Assembly: GCA_019096065.1 (NCBI GenBank)
Contig: JAGUCH010000005.1
Location: 806,001-870,000 of the forward strand
Length of the DNA stretch: 64,000 bases
Source: Paracyclopina nana
Lineage: Eukaryota; Arthropoda; Copepoda; Cyclopoida; Cyclopettidae
Direction of reading: 5' to 3'
The position numbers were made by a program, and so were the translations under genes. Position 1 is the first letter of the stretch; each line of letters opens with the position of its first letter. Positions 11,284-24,494 of the stretch are shown here, piece by piece. Under the pieces are notes generated by a model that was not told the DNA's origin, made no database searches, and saw only the letters and a list, made by a program, of their open reading frames with translations.

Positions 11284-12237
11284 GCGTGCTTCCAAAATAT
11301 GCGTCTAGCCAGTTACCTCTGCTGACCTGCCACCCAGTTTGTGGAGTCAGGGAGCTGAGTTGATGAGCTATGCTCAGCCACTGAGGAGAGTGGAGTCACA
11401 GAGCTGAGTTGACGCAAGCTGCATAGTAAATGGTACCATTTGCTGAGCTGTACTTCATACCTATGCAAAACTCTGTCAAGTCACTGTGCTGTGAAATTTG
11501 CATAGCTATTTTGCTGCTGACCTATTGAGCCTCTGAGCGATCAAGTCTATGAGCTTGAAGCCACTGTGCGCTGTTAACTTAAGTGTCAGAGCTGTGCTGA
11601 TTCTCTGAACTGTGCAGATCTGCCAGGCTGTGCTAATCCTCTATGCTGCTCTTTTGAACTTTGCTGATCAGTTGAGCTGTGCCAAGCCACTGAGCTATAA
11701 ATAAGACTGAGCTGTCAAGCGCCTGAGTTACTAAGCCGTTGAGATGTTGAGCTGTGCAGATCTGCCATGTTGTGCTAATCCACTACGCTGCTCTATTGAA
11801 CTTTGCTGATCAGTTGATCTGTGCCATGTTACTGAGCTGTCAGTGCGACTGAGATGTAAAAAAGCCAATGAGCTGTGCTGAGCTTCTTGGCTAAACCTTC
11901 TTGTAAAATAAAGGCAAGCAGCTGAGCAATTTGATGAGTATATGAAAGAGCTCTCAAGCTGAGGAGAAAAGGACTGAGCTCCATGTTTATTATCCCAAAA
12001 AACAATGGCACCAACACAAATTATGCTAATTTACAATGATTATGTGGATTGAGGACGAAAATGGATAAATATGGTCTTTCACACAGAAGGTATTTGTGAT
12101 TTTTTTGTGGGGTCAAAAGTAGTTTAGGTTGACACAAGACATAACTTACACTAAAGATACATCGAAGGAATGTTCAAAACCAACATATTTGAGATCACAG
12201 GAGCTACAGCTATAAATATAGTCTCTTTTTGTTCAGC
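11284..12237. repeat. degenerate GAGCTG-rich simple sequence
   Basis: From about 11330 to 11890 short words such as CTGAGCTGTGC and GCTGATC recur irregularly, including two similar blocks near 11600-11660 and 11745-11825. It looks like a decayed continuation of the neighbouring minisatellite. 11900-12237 is plain AT-rich sequence. Confidence 0.6.
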
Positions 12238-15200
12238 TCACTTAATCCTTAGAATATCACATATGATCATTGGAATGGCAGCTCCAATGAAGATAACAAT
12301 GAATTCACTGAAACTGTGCTCGACTCTGGAGCCCTTGCAGACGATGGAGTCATAGTGGTAAGCATGTGTCTTAGGTGGGACCATGCCAGGCCTGCATTTT
12401 TGGCCAACCTTGGTAAACTCAGCTCCACAAACTTCCTCACAAGGTGGGCAAACCAGAGAGCCCGAATGAAGCCAAGAGTTGGCAATGAGGCTGACTTCAA
12501 TTTCTTGTTGGGGGTAGAAGCAGGTGAAGGTGTGATTCATGACTTCAATGTGCAGCCTTCCATTCCTGCATTGGTAGTTGTAGCATCCGGATCCCCAATG
12601 CTGCCATTGCCTCACTTGTTCGCAGTTCAGCTCAACCTCCTCCCACATCTTGTCGGTGTGATCAAAGCATTTGGAGTGGGTGCCATAGTTCTCCAGAGCA
12701 AAGTTTCTGTCTTGACCTGAAACAGATTTATTAAGTTTTTTATAATCATGAAATCGATGAAATCAGTTTGAGGATACAATTAAGATCATAAGAACGTATG
12801 TTTTTAAGATCATTTGCAAACAACAACTTCATAATTGAAGCCAATTGATTTGGCAACAATCTTGATTGAGATGAAGGTTATGCAGTTCTCAGACAGATTC
12901 TTGCCATCCAAAAGCAATATACTAGGATTGTCCTCCTCATTCGTGAAGTGAACGATTTGAAGTCTTTAGCAGACAAAGCTCAAAGTTGAGCTGAATACGT
13001 CATATTGATTAAATTGAGCCTTATACATTTATGCGTTACTTGATGTTTTGCCTAATAGTCATAAGCTCGTCATATCTGAAAACTTATCGCAATAATCATT
13101 TTTATGATTTTATGATCTAAAAATGCACAAGAGTTAAGCATTTTTAAGATCCTAAGCTTTTTTTTCAGCCAAGTTGCTTCGAAAAAAGTCACGATAGCAT
13201 GATTGAAGCCAATTGCATTGGCCATAATCTTGATTTAGATGAGGCTTATGCAGTATTAGGGCAGATTCTGGCCATTCCAGAGCAACATACTTGGATTGTT
13301 CTCCTCATACATGCAATGAGACCCTCGAACCACGACATTATTGGACCTCCACGTAAACTCTTGGATGTAAGGGCAATAGTCTGCGAGTGCCACAGATCCA
13401 CCATAATACCCCACTTCAGACTCAGCTATGTGAGGTATTTGCCTGAAGTTCTGCAATTTGGAAGGCATCAATAAGAAAGTTATTCGAAGAGTAAAAGAAA
13501 GCGTACTTGAAAGTGAGGAGGTAGGACATTGTCATGAGCCACCAAGTTGCACAAGGCCACTGAGGACCTATCATCAGTGCACTCAGTCTCCAATGGGTCT
13601 CTTTTGACCTTGTTGCAAAAGGGGTGAATACTGAGGCCTTTCCTCTGCCTGCTATCCATCCACTCGAGGCAGCTGGTGTTGGTGAAATCGCAGCCCAAAT
13701 GCCTGCCCCATTTGAAGTCATCTGCCATGTCATAATCAGGTAAATACCAGCCAGTGTCCTCCATCAGGGCCATGGTGATTCTGGAGTAAATGGGGTTCTG
13801 GGTGTGGGTTCCAGTCATGGCCTCATTCTGGAAAAAAGCAAAAACAGTTGAAAGCCTAGAAACAGAGCCATTAGGTAGCACTCAAAGGGGATTGTGTGGA
13901 TTATAGGTGTAAACACTACTTCATCATCAAGGTAAAAAAAGTGGAAGAAGAATTTTTAGAGAGCTTTCACTACCATCTAGCTAGCAAGATTGGCTCTATC
14001 AAATGACAGCAAGTAAATTGCTTATACCTAGTACTAGGGGGGGTAACTCAATTATCAGGTAACCTTTGATTATAAAAGGCAGCTTTCTACATCCTACAAC
14101 ATTAAGCCTCATAGGCAAGGCCAATGGGAATCTTTTGAATAGGTAATTAGATGCCTCGAAGCTTACACTCAGTTTTGGAGACTGAAATCATGTCAGAAAG
14201 ATGTGCATCAGGTGTCATTAACTTGATATATTAGACTTGAGGCCATGCAGTTGGCCAAAAAATGTATCTTACGTCAACGTTACCACAAAGTGAAAGCCAT
14301 TTCAATTAGATGAAAAAAGAGCCTTGAAGAGCTGATTGCTCAATTGTGTGGCCAAATGTCAACTCTCAAGAAGGCAAAAAGAGAGAACCAACAACTTGAG
14401 CATTGAGAGCCTTTGGAGCCTTTGTTCGTGACCTTGCCTTCGACTCGTAGGAAAATGCCTCATCCTCCACATTATTACTCCAAATTAGAGCTAATACCTC
14501 AAAAAGCCTCTTTTCCCAGTGTGTCAATGCAGTGCCCTCCTCTCCCTGATCCTCCAATTCAGCTCCAGAGAGAGACTCACAGCCATAATGCTTTCTGACT
14601 TCTTCCACAACTTTGGGAGTGACCACGACTAGAACTTCTTTGGTTGTGTAACCACCCCGAACCTTCCACGAACGAGTCTCCTTCCGGATCACTCGTTCAC
14701 TCCATTGACGAGTCTGCAGCTCCTCATTCAACTTGGGCTTTCCATTTTCGCCCCGCGGGGTCAACGGTCGCCCTTGGGCATCCCGATAGAAAGCGAAAAG
14801 GCTGACCGAAAAGCCCAGGGCGTGGAGCATTTCATGTTTGACAGTGGACAGCAAGATATCCAATTCTTGCCTCTTGGTTGAAATCGAGCCTGGACAGAGG
14901 TTAGCATGTCCTGCTATCGGTCTGGAAGATAAAATAGGGTTTGCTTCAGTTTGGGTTTCAGCGCATAAATGAGTCGGGCAAATCAAGTAGATTGCTTGAA
15001 AGAGTGCTAAAGTTGGAATTTGACTGCTTACATAATGTTTACAATGCATATTCGAGCCATCATATTTGGCCTCATCAAGTTGCGGAAACTCTTCATATAG
15101 CTTTAATTCACTGATTTGTGTACGCGTAATAGATTGTCTTTAGAAATTGATAAATAACAGATAATGTCTTTGGTTTCAGTACTTAAAAGAGTCAAGCAAA

Positions 15201-18200
15201 TTAAGTAGATTGCTTGAAAGAGCCAACATGTTGGAATTCGACTGCTTTCATAATGTTTACAATGCATATTTGTGCCATCATAATTGGCCTAATCAAGTTG
15301 CGGAAACTCTTAAAAAAAGCTTAAATTCATTCATTTGCGCAATAGACTTGATAAGAAACTAATAATGTCTTACATTAAGGAGTCAAGCAAATCAAGTAGA
15401 TTGCTTGAAAAAGTCCACATGCTGGAATTCTACTGCTTAAACGATGTTTATTTGAGCCATCAAAATTGGCCTCATCAAGTTGCAGAAACTCTTAAAATAG
15501 CTTAGAATCATTGATTTGTTCATTTAGCATGTCTTGATATTTGCTTATGACATTGTTAAGCATCAAGTTACTTCTTTGGTATCAGCACATAAATGAGTTG
15601 AGCAAATCAAGTAGATTGCTTGAAAGAGTTCAACTGTTGGAATTCGACTGCTTGCATAATGTATGCAATACATATTTGAGCCATCAAAATTGGCCTCATC
15701 AAGCTGCGCAAACTCTAAAAATAGCCTTAGATTCATTGAATTGTTCTTTTAGTGTGTCTCGCTGTTTACTTTTTATATTGCTAATGCCTTTTGCGTCAGT
15801 GCATAAATGAATCAAGCAAATCAATTAGATTGCTTGAAAGAGTCCACAGGTTGGAATTCGACTGCTTCCATACTGTTTACAATGCATATTTGAGCCATCA
15901 TAATTGGCCTCATGATGCTGTGAAAGCTCTAAAAATAGCTCGACTAAGGCTTTTATAACGCTAACATGCGATGCTTTTTAAGCTCAAAATGTAACTGGGC
16001 ATTAACCAAAATAAACACAATGAATGACTATGCTCATCCGCAGTAAAAGAGTCTAATAATTTGCCTTTAAGATTTCTTAATGTTAGATAATATGTTTGGT
16101 TTCAGCGAACAAATGAGTTGAGTAAATCAAGAAGATTGCGTGAGATGTTCCAAATGTTGGAATACAGCAGCTTGCAAAATGTTAACAATACATATTTGAG
16201 CCACCATAATTGCAACTTTAAAGTTGCGAAAACGCATAATTTAGCATAACTGACCAAAAAGCCTAAGGTACGGAATTGGAAGCAATTTGTTAATGAAACC
16301 TAAAGTACAATGGAAAGTTATTCATTATGTTTATGAAAAGAAAACATTATCAACATATTGATGAAGGCCAGGCCTAAAAGAATATCTAACAAATACAGTT
16401 TTTTATGTAAGCAACTGTTTTACAAATTAGATCACTTAACTACTTTTAAGGCTATAAAGGCAATTGTTACAATTGCTTTGAGCCTTGTTGCATGTTGTAG
16501 CCTAAAAGACAATGGAGGACTCGAATTGATGATGTAACAAAAAGCCTCCAATGCCTCACGTATCAAGTCAATTAGTAGCCAGAATTCTCTACTGAAAAGA
16601 GCATTCTTGCTACAAGCAGTTTTCAGAGAAAAAAGCCCAAAACCCAATATTTACCATTTTCAGTTGGCATTTTTTTTTATATCTGTGTAGCTCTAAATGT
16701 CAGCCTTTAAAAAAGCACACTTTTCTTTTTCTAGAAGCTCATTTGATATCTATTCAAGACACATTTTTAACAGGCTGAAAATCCTTCCAATTAAGTATAT
16801 CTCACGCAGACTCTAATTTCTTAGCAGCCTTTTTCCTTCATTGGTAATTTTGGCAGATTCTTGACCAAAAAATGTATAATTTAGATTTCTTCAGAAGACT
16901 TTCATAATTAACTACCTTTTTTGTGCTTAATTTTGAAATAGCATTCCTTGCATTTTTTGGGGGGGAAATTCTGAGGCTTTTCAAATTAATTTTTTTGAGG
17001 CATAGTAAGCCATTGATTTACCTGTCTAGGGCCGCTTCTTGTTGGCAATGTGCAGCATAGGCCACAGTCATGCCCTTTTGACACCTCTCAGTTTGCATGG
17101 CAGAAATGTAGAAGACAAAGTCCGCATCTTCAATGCCAGGCCCGGGCTCTTTGGCACCTTTGATCATGCAGTTTTGGCCAAACTCATTGCAAGCCCTGCA
17201 CACATCCAGGTGCTTTTCCGGCACCTCCACCTCTCCACACATGGTGAACTCACAGTCGTTTTTGCAATACGGATTGGGATCATCCGCCTTGAAAAACACC
17301 TGGTTTTGCTCACATTTGCGGCTCAGCCGAATGCGATTCTCAGTTCTGCGCACTCTCAGCGCTTTGCTCCAATAATTGACCGCTTCTGGTAGCACTGTAT
17401 CCTGTTAAGCAAAATATATAGATAAAAACAAAACAAAAAATTAGTTAAAAGCCTTTCGGAATTTAAACTTACATTGATAAGGGCAAATTGCTTCTTTGTC
17501 AGCCTGAAAATAAGGAATAAAAAAGAATGTGATTTTTTTTTTGGATTGGAAAATAATCATTGCACAATAATCTGTGAGCATCTGTCATCAAATGCATTAT
17601 CAGAGTGGTTTTTGGCCCTACTAGCCGAAACAAAATATTTCCCATCACAATTTCACACTTTACACTATTGCAACATAGCCTAGTAGCATATGTAAAAGAT
17701 CAAAATCTGACCGCTGATCTGCAGAGAAAATCCAAGGTCAAGTTGGGGAAATAGTTTATCATTAAAGTTTCCCTTCGACAGCTGAAATGCATACAAATGA
17801 GAGAACCCATTATTTGGAGCAGCACGTGATGATGCATTTATATTCATTCTCATCCAGATAAACTATCCATAAATATTGATGATTAGAGGGCCATTCAAGT
17901 AAGAGTTGGGCCTGGTTTGCCCTAAATGATTATCCCATTAAAGAAATTGCTGAAATGACGTCAAAGATTCATCTTTTCTTTGCCTGGAAATATCGACAGT
18001 TCTTAAGATAGAACACAAGCACATGCTATGAAAATAGTCTTATTTTAAATTAAGTCATTTTTCTATAAAAGGCATCTTATTGAGAATACACCAAATGCAT
18101 TAATTAGAGCTTTTTACGAAAAGCGACAAAGATTTTTAAAAAATGCCATGGAGAAGAAAAAGTAATTTGAAGCATAACCTATTTTTATCGCACAAATCCT

Positions 18201-21200
18201 GCATAAGAGCTCGAATTAAAAAAGCTATTACATTATTCCGATGGTGCATTTACATCTACGGCTTAGCACTTTCTAGCAAACAGGATTTGAAGAACTCTCT
18301 GATCAATATCAGGCATAAACATAAAAAAGCAGTAATTACACTTTTCTCTTTACCAAAAGCAAATTACATACCAGGTTTGGTGATGGCACATTAGCTAGGC
18401 CTAGATTTCACTCTTTCAAACCGTGACACATTTCATTGTCTCCCTTCACATGCAATGAACAGTAGCTTAAAAGTGTGAAATTCATTGACTTCAGTGAAGA
18501 AACTTGAGTAGGAACAAAGGTTACTTCCTAAAGTGAAAATGAGAGCAAATGATAATTTGATAGCTTGCTAACACAAAGCTTATTTGCAGGAATTTTGAAT
18601 GAAAAATAGGTACTGCTTCAAATTACTTTTTCCATACAATGTACACCTTTATCCGCTTTACAAAAAATAGCCAAAATATTTATCGTCAATAATTTTTTTA
18701 AATAGATTTAAAGTAAACCAGGAAGTGCAGTGCTGACCATGTAATATCAGATATTTTATAATCGTTTAACCAACAAAATCGACAAAACTGCGAATTATTT
18801 TGCAACCAACAAAGTGCAAACATTTTCCAACATTTTCACAATTACTTTGATGATAAGTTCATTCCAAAGAAACCGAGCCCAATTTTGGCTTAGATGGCGC
18901 TAAGATCATTAAGATTTCAAGCATGAGCAGCTAATGAGTAAACGACATGTGTGGTAATTGGGCCAGAAAAAATTAGGGTGTGACATTGGTTCACTGGAAA
19001 AGGTTTCTTTGCCAAGACGGAATGCCTTCAATGATAATAATTCGCCGTGGGTTCAAACTTTCACTCTGTATAGCTTTGTGATCTTGTATATCCTTGTCCA
19101 AGCTCTAGTGCACTAGTGTACTAGCTAGTCTGCACTCTACCTGGTGCATGGCAATTTTCAGCCACTTTCCAAGGTCTTCCAAACCAGGTGGACTGTTTCA
19201 CTAGTGATACCACCAAAGAAAGTGGAGAATCAGCCACAATTAATTAGTATTTGGCTGCTAAAATCATATATGCCTGCTTCAACTTTAAGGTTTCCCTTTC
19301 TTTGATAAATCAGCTGATGTAATTAAGGCTCTGATGCTTATCATCCTGGATTTTAATGGCTGCTTTTAGCTAAGGTCAACCTTACTTAAAAATGGTATCA
19401 TGATGGATAAATTAGACAAACATGCTGAATTTAGTGCCTTCTTTTTTTTGGCTGGGCCAATTACATCCACTTTCACAGCATTTTTTTCACTTTAGGCCAA
19501 ATATTTGGAATTTTCATGGTCTACTTATTTACCATTATTGGTTTGTTTGCTCACTGATGTACTACTCACTTATAGACGCTGTCATCATAGTACAGTTTTA
19601 TTCGTAGGTGCTGATCTATGCTCCTTTTTCGCACCACGTGGTGATCCTCAAGGTGAACATGTTGCACCTGAAAAACATAAATAGATAGTCATAAATAAAG
19701 TGAAATCTCCAAAAGGGTTTTAGTCTGCTTTGTCACGATAGGAAAGATATCACGACTCATTTTAAATCGGTTACTTGGAATGAAAAAACAATGCAATTGT
19801 AAAGAACTGAATACAAAGTTGAAAGTGGACAATTGTGCATTATTACTTTTTGCTGCGCACAGTGGGTTTATTTGCCGATTTCACGCGCACGGAAAAAGTC
19901 GCGAAATCAACGTAGCACCTTTTTCTCATCAGTGGTAAGCTAAAAATATGCCATCCTGGCACCCGGGAGAGCAAGTAAGAGCAGCCAATTCTGGTGGATT
20001 ATCAATTTATGCTATAAGCTTGACTTCCCTGACTTGGTCACTCAATTGGAGTCGTTTGGATTCAAAAGTTATGGGAGATTTCATTTTTGCTCAAATTGTG
20101 CAAAGTTGCTGTTCTACTGAATTCGCCAAAATCAACTTTTGCCCAAAAATTATGTTTTCCTCACCAAATTTGAACCTTTATCTGTCAATAAACATTAATT
20201 TGTGCTCTTCAGATAGCCTAGAAGTCCTACAAATTAGAAGCTAAAAATGGGTGCTAAAATCGGAAATCTGCGATTTGACGTAATTTCTCGTGCGCGTAAA
20301 ATCGGCTTTTTGATCCACTGTGCTGCGGTTTCTTCATATTAGTTTACCAAAAATTGAACAGAACTAAGCGCCAAAATTTGAAAAGTACAATTTTTTTCTA
20401 ATTGTTTGAGGCACTAAATGCTGTATGGTTCATACGGAGAATCTATTTGGGAAATGATGGTAGGAAATTGCTATGATACTTGTACAATTTTCCTTTTAAA
20501 CTAAAAATTGCGTCACAACTTTATACACATCCCTTTTTGATATGAGAGAATACAATCTGAACATTTTGGCATTGAGCTCACGTCCGTGACAATATGCATA
20601 TTCACAAAAAAAAATGCGTAAAACCAAAGACATGTACACTACATTTTTACTCTTACTATACTCTTATGGCATAAATAATGGGCTTTTGACATGATGAATG
20701 TGGTTGTTATTTGCTTTTAATTTTTTTTCGCGAAAATAATAACAAGAAATCACCTCAACAAGCAATAGAATTCAATTGTCAACTCTCGACTTTGTGTTCA
20801 GCTCCTTACAATTGAATTGTGTTTTCCTTATTAAAGTCCCACTTTAACATAAAGCGTTATTTTGTTAAAAAGCACTAAGAATTAAAAAGAAAGGTTATAG
20901 ATGATTAAAATATCCCTTTTTATCAATAATGTGATGAAGAAAGCGTGGAAATCTGAGATTGGTTGCAAATCGATCCATCACTGAAACTACTTGTCCATCT
21001 AAAGCATGGTTTTGTGACTTGAAGTGCTTTAAAGTGTAGATTTCAAAACACTCAAAGGCCTCTTAAAGAATATCTAATTTGTACACAAGTGAGCTAAGCC
21101 AATTTTTGTTTCCCTACAATTCTCTTGGAAGTTTGGCCCAAGGCATATCTCCATTTCTTCATATGCTATGCTGTGGTCAAATTTCTTAAACAATACTAGG

Positions 21201-23534
21201 AAAGTGAAACTCATGTGAAACATGACCCAACAGCCAAGCAAAACTTGGCAAAAATCATAAGGTACACACAAAAGCTCTTTTTTTAGGGAAAAAGGACATT
21301 ATGGAATGTTCTGGCATCTTTTGTCAAGAGTTGCCATGACATATCCATGGTGAAAATAGAGAGCAGAACTAATTGAAAAATTGATGAATGAAAATCTAAA
21401 GAATAATTACTTAGGGAAGGTGTTTTAAGGTTCCACCCATAAAAAGAAGATGATGATCATGAGTATGACCTTTATTTTTGGAACCACAATTGGAAGGTAC
21501 AATTTAAGGAAACCAGTGAACAAGGCTGGGGCAATTTCCTGCTTAGTGATGACACAGAAAAGGAGCTCAAAGGTGTGAGAAAATCAGGCCTCTCAAAAAA
21601 GAGCCAAATTAAGCCATTTTGAGGCAAGAAAAAAACATTTGTTGGAACGTTGTAAAACCTCAACTTTCACAAGGTTTTACTCTTCTTCAAGGTGAATAGC
21701 ATTTGTCTTGAGGAAAAGCAGATGGACACCACATTTTTTAGGCTTCCAATCTTTTTCCCTTCCAAGATTTGGATCTGTCTACCTACCACAGCTTAATGGT
21801 GAAAGTGGACACAAATAATGGTGCCATATGCAACATTGGGAAATCATCTGCTTGGCTGTAATGTGAAACTTTCAGGACATTGCTTTGCATGAAAATTTGG
21901 TGCAAGTTTGGGCCTAAACTTCATGAATTTTGAGCATGCAGCCAACTAGAGTTTATTAATGATCTGAATGGAAATGAAAACAGTTGTGAAATTGCAGTTG
22001 TACAACTGACTAATGAACCAGGGATCCCAGTTGCCATTGCACATAATGACGTAGAAGAAAAAGTGTCCATACTTGGACCTTGAAGCCTGATGCAAAACAT
22101 GTACAACTCATCTTACAACTGGGCAAACAAGGTCATTTTCCATCACAAAAAGAGTCGAAAGAGCATGACGAGTTGATCGTTATTGAAGCTGGCAAAAAAC
22201 CTTCTGGAACATGGATGGTTTGAGTCACTAACAATTCCTAGTGAAAGTAGCAGGCAGTTTTACATCAATGTTCATACACTCACAAAGCAATGTATCAGAC
22301 CAGTGATTTTATGGGCCTCAGTGTAATGCGAAACAACATCTAATCATTCATTGTTAGGTTGATATTAAAACATTTTTATACCAATAAATTCAATATAGAT
22401 GACATAACCCCATTTCAATCAACTGACAACATTAATTAAACCAAATTCATCGTTAATTTTAATGAGGTTTTTGTTAATAACCTTAACAAGCTTAGCGACA
22501 AGCCAAAAAATGCAAGCTCTGTGTCGCCACTTTGTGAGTGTTCGAACAGTTACGAAAAACTGCTTCTCACTTTCACTAGGAAGCATCAGTGACACAAATA
22601 TAACATGTTATTGAAGGTTTTTTCTCCTTCTCAATGACGTCCAATAGTTGGTAGCGTAATCAGCTAAAATTAGGTAAAGGCTAGCTGCATCAGTAGGAAT
22701 TTGGATCAATTTTGCGGCCAGCTGAGCATTTTCCATCATTTTGTAGATGAGCGTGGAACATCAATTTGATGATGCATGATCAAATAATGATTATTTCTGT
22801 TACAGGGTTGAACTCAAGCCATTAGATGAAAAACTTGCCAGGAAATAAGGCCAGGCAGCTAACAAAGACTTGATAAGTTCAACTTTGATTCCTCCTGGCC
22901 TTTTGGCAGCTGACAAGCCCACACACATTATGGAAACATTATGAAATATCAAAGTTACCTTGGCAGAGAAAATCCTTAATTTAACACATTTATCAAATTC
23001 ACATTGCCTTAAAGAAATATAGCCCAGAAAGCTTTATCAGTGTTAAGTTAATAAAAAAAGGTAGGTATTGTTTATATTTTCCCACTTTTTAAGGATAATT
23101 CTCAATAAAAACTTGAAATACTACAAAAGAATAAATATATTTCCATGCTAAATAATCACTTATACATGAAAAAAATACCAGAAAAGACAACCAAAAGCTC
23201 AATTAGTAAAACATTTCAAATTTTGAAAAACAGGAATAATTCAAATCTTTTAAAAGATGCTTCAATAATTGCAATAAGGAAGAAAAACAAGAAATCCTCA
23301 GAATTATCCAAAGCAAAGCTTAAGTCAATTCAGAAAAATGTATTGTTAAAGCACAGTCAAAATTCAGCTTACCTCATCTGGAGTGGGATGCTTATGAGAA
23401 CAATGAGTTCCATGGTGATGCCATGCTTGGTCAGCCAATGCTTGAGCACAGTGGGCAACACATGAGGAGATAACAATGACCAAAAGCAGGGGGGTTGCAG
23501 GCGCCCCCGGGTGGAGTGTGCCACCCTTGGCCAT
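12238..23534 (-). CDS. LMLN: leishmanolysin-like metalloprotease (invadolysin), 8 coding exons
   Basis: A peptidase family M8 zinc protease of the cell surface or secretory route. In animals invadolysin affects cell migration and mitosis. The coding exons are 23534-23373, 19667-19570, 17503-17473 (31 bases), 17401-17022, 14921-14498, 13827-13507, 13450-13291 and 12716-12238, giving 684 residues, close to the family's usual 650-700. A signal peptide (LLLVIVISSCVAHCAQA) opens the protein. The catalytic site is HEMLHALGFS at 253-262, with the third zinc ligand H358 (THWEKR). M369 (NEAMTG) follows eleven residues later, the spacing of the M8 Met-turn. Cys-rich blocks follow (HCMYEENNPS, then GSGCYNYQCRNGRL). 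The C-terminus is hydrophobic (FIVIFIGAAIPMIICDIL), suggesting a membrane or GPI anchor. All joins keep frame, so the gene appears intact. Its introns carry repeats described separately. Confidence 0.95.
12822..12960 (-). pseudogene. degenerate partial copy of LMLN exon 7 end plus adjoining intron
   Basis: This stretch in LMLN intron 7 matches about 13185-13320, which covers the last roughly 30 bases of exon 7 and about 100 bases of the intron beyond it. Shared words in order include TTGAAGCCAATTG, CAATCTTGATT and GGATTGT-CTCCTCAT. The donor context (CCTA/gtat against CCAA/gtat) is kept, and the peptide NEEDNPS still resembles YEENNPS. The 5' part of the exon is absent, so it cannot replace exon 7. 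Confidence 0.6.
14945..16265 (+). repeat. six tandem exon-like units, opposite strand to LMLN
   Basis: In LMLN intron 5 six diverged copies of a unit of about 150 bp start near 14960, 15178, 15372, 15584, 15798 and 16105, spaced roughly 200-300 bp. On the plus strand every copy keeps an open frame of about 45 codons: (N)ELSKSSRLLERV, then LEFDCLHNVYNAYLSHHNWP, then HQVAETLKIAL. Most are preceded by TTTGGTTTCAG or a close variant, which reads as a splice acceptor. Copy 3 has a small in-frame deletion. Copy 6 is the most diverged. No consistent donor is visible. I recognise no family. They may be tandemly duplicated exons of an unseen nested gene, or remains of one. Confidence 0.65.
16266..17021. 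other. rest of LMLN intron 5
   Basis: AT-rich sequence between the exon-like array and the donor of LMLN exon 4. No further copy of the array and no gene is seen. Confidence 0.5.
17504..19569. other. LMLN intron 2
   Basis: About 2.1 kb, AT-rich. It ends on the minus strand in a good acceptor (tattttcag) before the 31-base exon. No repeat or nested gene is recognised. Confidence 0.6.
19858..20322. mobile_element. Transib-like MITE, 465 bp, in LMLN intron 1
   Basis: The ends are CACAGTGG...CCACTGTG. The inverted repeats extend about 45 bp, with the shared core GCCGATTT-ACGCGCACG. The element is bounded by a 5-bp direct duplication CTGCG at 19853-19857 and 20323-20327. Transib transposons and the RAG recombinase they relate to use a CACAGTG-like heptamer and make 5-bp duplications (family knowledge), so the assignment is an inference from both features. 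No transposase frame is present inside. Confidence 0.7.
20328..23372. other. rest of LMLN intron 1
   Basis: AT-rich, about 3 kb. Many short words are shared with other intergenic regions but no clean inverted repeat or exon is seen. A weak hairpin may form at about 22838-22915 (CCAGGAAATAAGGCCAGG against CCTCCTGGCC). Confidence 0.45.
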
Positions 23535-24494
23535 CCTCTAACAACTGATGATCAAAGTTGGGATGCTGGTGAGGATTTTTGAGAGCGCTCATTGGAAATC
23601 GCGCGAAACTCGCGGCGCTCTCTTCGCTACGTAAAAAATCGCGCTCTTCTTGTCAAATCTTTTTCCATTTTCTACTCTCGTGCGCCACATGTCAGCTGTG
23701 CGCAGCGCTACCAGACCTATCTAAGTTGAATCCCACCTAAAAATTGCCAAAAATGCCAAACCTTGCATTTATTTGGTGGAAATTGTCAAATATGAAATGC
23801 TGGACTTTCCGCCACTTTTTCAATTTTTACAATTTTGGATTTCATATTTAATTCATTTTAGGTGGTTTTTTTTATGTTAATAGAGAATGGAGATTGAGTT
23901 TGGTGGGTGCTGGTAATTTTTAATGTTGTTGTGTACTTTTAGTGGTCAAGGTTGTTTTTGTATCTGATGGTGTTCTACATACCAGTTTTGTGCTAATGGT
24001 TTGACACAAAGGTGTTTTTGACATGCTCTATTTCACAACTTTTAGCAATTGATTTTAGCATTATTTTTACAAACTTAATGAAAAGCCGACACTAGTAATT
24101 TTTAATTCGAAATACAAGTCTGTATTTGTTTACAGCTTTTTAATGATTTTTCTTCCATGACTTGCTAAAAACAGAGCCCAAAAGATGAATTCTATTTATT
24201 TATCGCCCTGGTCAATTAGAATATATAAAAATTGCAAACTGTGAAGAAAATGGCTTCAGAATGGCTTTTGAGGCTTTTTAGATATTTCAAGAGAAAGGTT
24301 TTTAACACGCAATTAAAAGAGTACAACAATAGCCTGATTAAAGAGTGGATAAAAAGGCTATTTCCATTTTGGGTGAAGTTGTTATAACATACACATTTTT
24401 CTTTATGTTTTCTTTATGGCATAGGTTGCTTATGCTTAATATTTGGAAAATACGTGTGCCTGATTCATATTTATTGCTGGTTCTGTTTGTTTTT
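23535..24494. promoter_or_regulatory. 5' flank of LMLN and 3' flank of ATPSCKMT
   Basis: A CpG-rich block at about 23575-23715 (runs such as TCGCGCGAAACTCGCGGCG) lies just upstream of the LMLN start on the minus strand and is the likely promoter. The remainder up to the ATPSCKMT stop is AT-rich without features. Confidence 0.5.
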
